64,000 bases of DNA from Piscicola geometra (lineage: Eukaryota; Annelida; Clitellata; Hirudinida; Piscicolidae): the NCBI GenBank assembly GCA_943735955.1, contig OX030955.1:4775835-4839834 (forward strand). The letters run 5' to 3'. Shown in pieces: positions 62,819 to 64,000 of the stretch; the first letter of the stretch is position 1; each line of letters starts with the position of its first letter. Made by a program: the position numbers and the translations under genes. The notes beneath the pieces are model-generated. The model made no database searches. It was not told where the DNA came from and worked only from the letters and a program-made list of their open reading frames with translations.

Positions 62819-62908
62819 TTAACGATTAATCAATATCGAGTCATCGTCGCTACTTTTTAAAGGTTTTTTATCAGCCATTCGTTTGACGTATGCTGCCAGG
62901 TAGGCTGC
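62819..62908 (-). CDS. terminal exon of a gene extending off the right edge
   Basis: A strong acceptor (TTTATCTGTTTCAG) is followed by 29 codons and TAA in phase 0: AAYLAAYVKRMADKKPLKSS then DDDSILINR. The start looks like the end of an amphipathic or membrane helix, and the tail is charged and acidic. No family was recognised. Upstream exons were not found between 62909 and 64000, so they are probably beyond the window. Confidence 0.45.
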   Translation of the reverse strand, partial: AAYLAAYVKRMADKKPLKSSDDDSILINR

Positions 62909-64000
62909 CTGAAACAGATAAAAGTACTTTATTGTTATGACAGATACTTTTCATAAAAATATATTCAACACCAAATATTTTCGTAATTGTATTGTGCAAA
63001 CGTAAGAAAACATATGCTTAAAAATAATGAGTAAATATAAAACTCTGCGTGTTTTGACTCTTTTGACACCTCAGAGCATCTCAAAGGCCCTACCCGCCCA
63101 GCTCTTTGAGCGAGTTTTACTGTATTTGAAATATGTGATGTTGAGTTTTGTGACGTTTTATTTTGATTTAATGTCTCAAAGTTTGTATAAATTTTATTTC
63201 GATTAAGGATATTGTATTGTCTTAATAATAATAATAATAATAATAATATGTTGAACTTTTTAGTGTTTTGCGTAGTGCATTTAATACATGTTCATATAGA
63301 ATTTTCCATGTTATTAATTTTATCATTTTTCTATTTTTGTTTGAAACATAGAAGATATATTTCTAACAATCAAGTAGTTTTTTATTCCTTTTCAACTAAT
63401 ATCTCGCTTAGGGAATGGTTTTATCACAGAGAGGGAGTTTGTTTAGACTTGTAAATATATTTGTTTTCGATTTGGGCTTTGCAAATAGGTTTTTTATCAT
63501 TTATAGGTGTGTAAATTGGTACTTTTGTCATTTATAGATTTGTAAATTTGTCTTTTTTTATGTATGTGGATGTATTTGAAGCATCTGGAGCGTTTACTTG
63601 TTTACTGCTGCTGATTAATATATTTTTGTGGCTTTTTTATCGTATAAATAATAAAGCTGTCAAAGAATATAATTGCTTTCCTATTTACATTGTTTGGTCT
63701 GATGATTTGTGTTTTGTTGAAGCTTGAATGTTTTTTTCAAAAAGCTCATAGTTTTTTTAAATAATCTTTTCGCTTGTTTTTTCGAAGGTAATAGTATCAA
63801 GGTAGTATTTATTGAATGCTTTATGGTTTATCTCAAGTGAAAACAACTCTTTTCCTGCTTATCTAACGCAAGGTATTAAGAAATAAAGTCTGGAATGGCG
63901 TCAACCCTAAAAGTTTTCAAGTCTTATGTTTTTCATTTACTTTTAACAAAAATTTGCATCCTTATTCATGTATTTTCAAGTTCTTTAAAAAATTGAGTTA
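62909..64000. other. AT-rich end region
   Basis: Probably intron or spacer of the gene whose last exon ends at 62819. It holds a short (AAT)n run at about 63222-63248. No coding exon was recognised. Confidence 0.4.

Overview
The window is AT-rich nuclear DNA from an intron-rich invertebrate animal. Genes are split by short GT-AG introns, use the standard code, and are separated by long AT-rich spacers carrying CA/GT and ATT microsatellites, tRNA-derived SINEs, a MITE-like family and a decayed non-LTR retroelement. Conserved animal proteins (plastin, TIM17, APC11, COA6, Golgi alpha-mannosidase II, EGR) make it metazoan. The style would suit a lophotrochozoan such as a leech or other annelid, but nothing in the sequence fixes the phylum.

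Layout. Plastin/fimbrin occupies 0.9-10.6 kb on the minus strand and was rebuilt from 14 exons. A signal-peptide exon of an unknown secreted product lies at 12.63-12.69 kb. An ankyrin-repeat gene lies at 14.2-18.1 kb (minus, at least 13 exons), and one of its introns holds a U2 snRNA gene on the opposite strand (16.6-16.8 kb). A MITE-like element sits just upstream. Next come exons of an unrecognised cysteine-containing protein (19.3-20.0 kb, minus) and TIMM17 (20.2-21.4 kb, minus). APC11 is at 22.5-22.9 kb (plus). A 1071-residue low-complexity protein with an RVxF-like PP1-docking motif (25.0-28.2 kb, minus) is divergent from an intronless alpha-mannosidase II gene (28.6-32.0 kb, plus), which converges on COA6 (32.9-33.3 kb, minus). 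SINEs follow at 33.9-34.3 kb. An EGR-family zinc-finger gene spans 38.6-54.3 kb (minus): a huge second exon rich in poly-asparagine, a 10-kb intron and a small first coding exon. The last 10 kb is mostly intergenic, with an RTE-like reverse-transcriptase relic, a second copy of the MITE-like element, and two candidate terminal exons on the minus strand.

The genes do not form one pathway. They are ordinary housekeeping and regulatory genes: actin bundling, mitochondrial import (TIMM17), cytochrome oxidase copper assembly (COA6), cell-cycle ubiquitination (APC11), N-glycan trimming, splicing (U2) and immediate-early transcription (EGR). I found no convincing new multi-gene system. The most unusual points are splice sites built from CA/GT microsatellites, the U2 gene inside a host intron, the very large asparagine-expanded EGR protein, the orphan PP1-docking candidate, and the MITE and SINE families.
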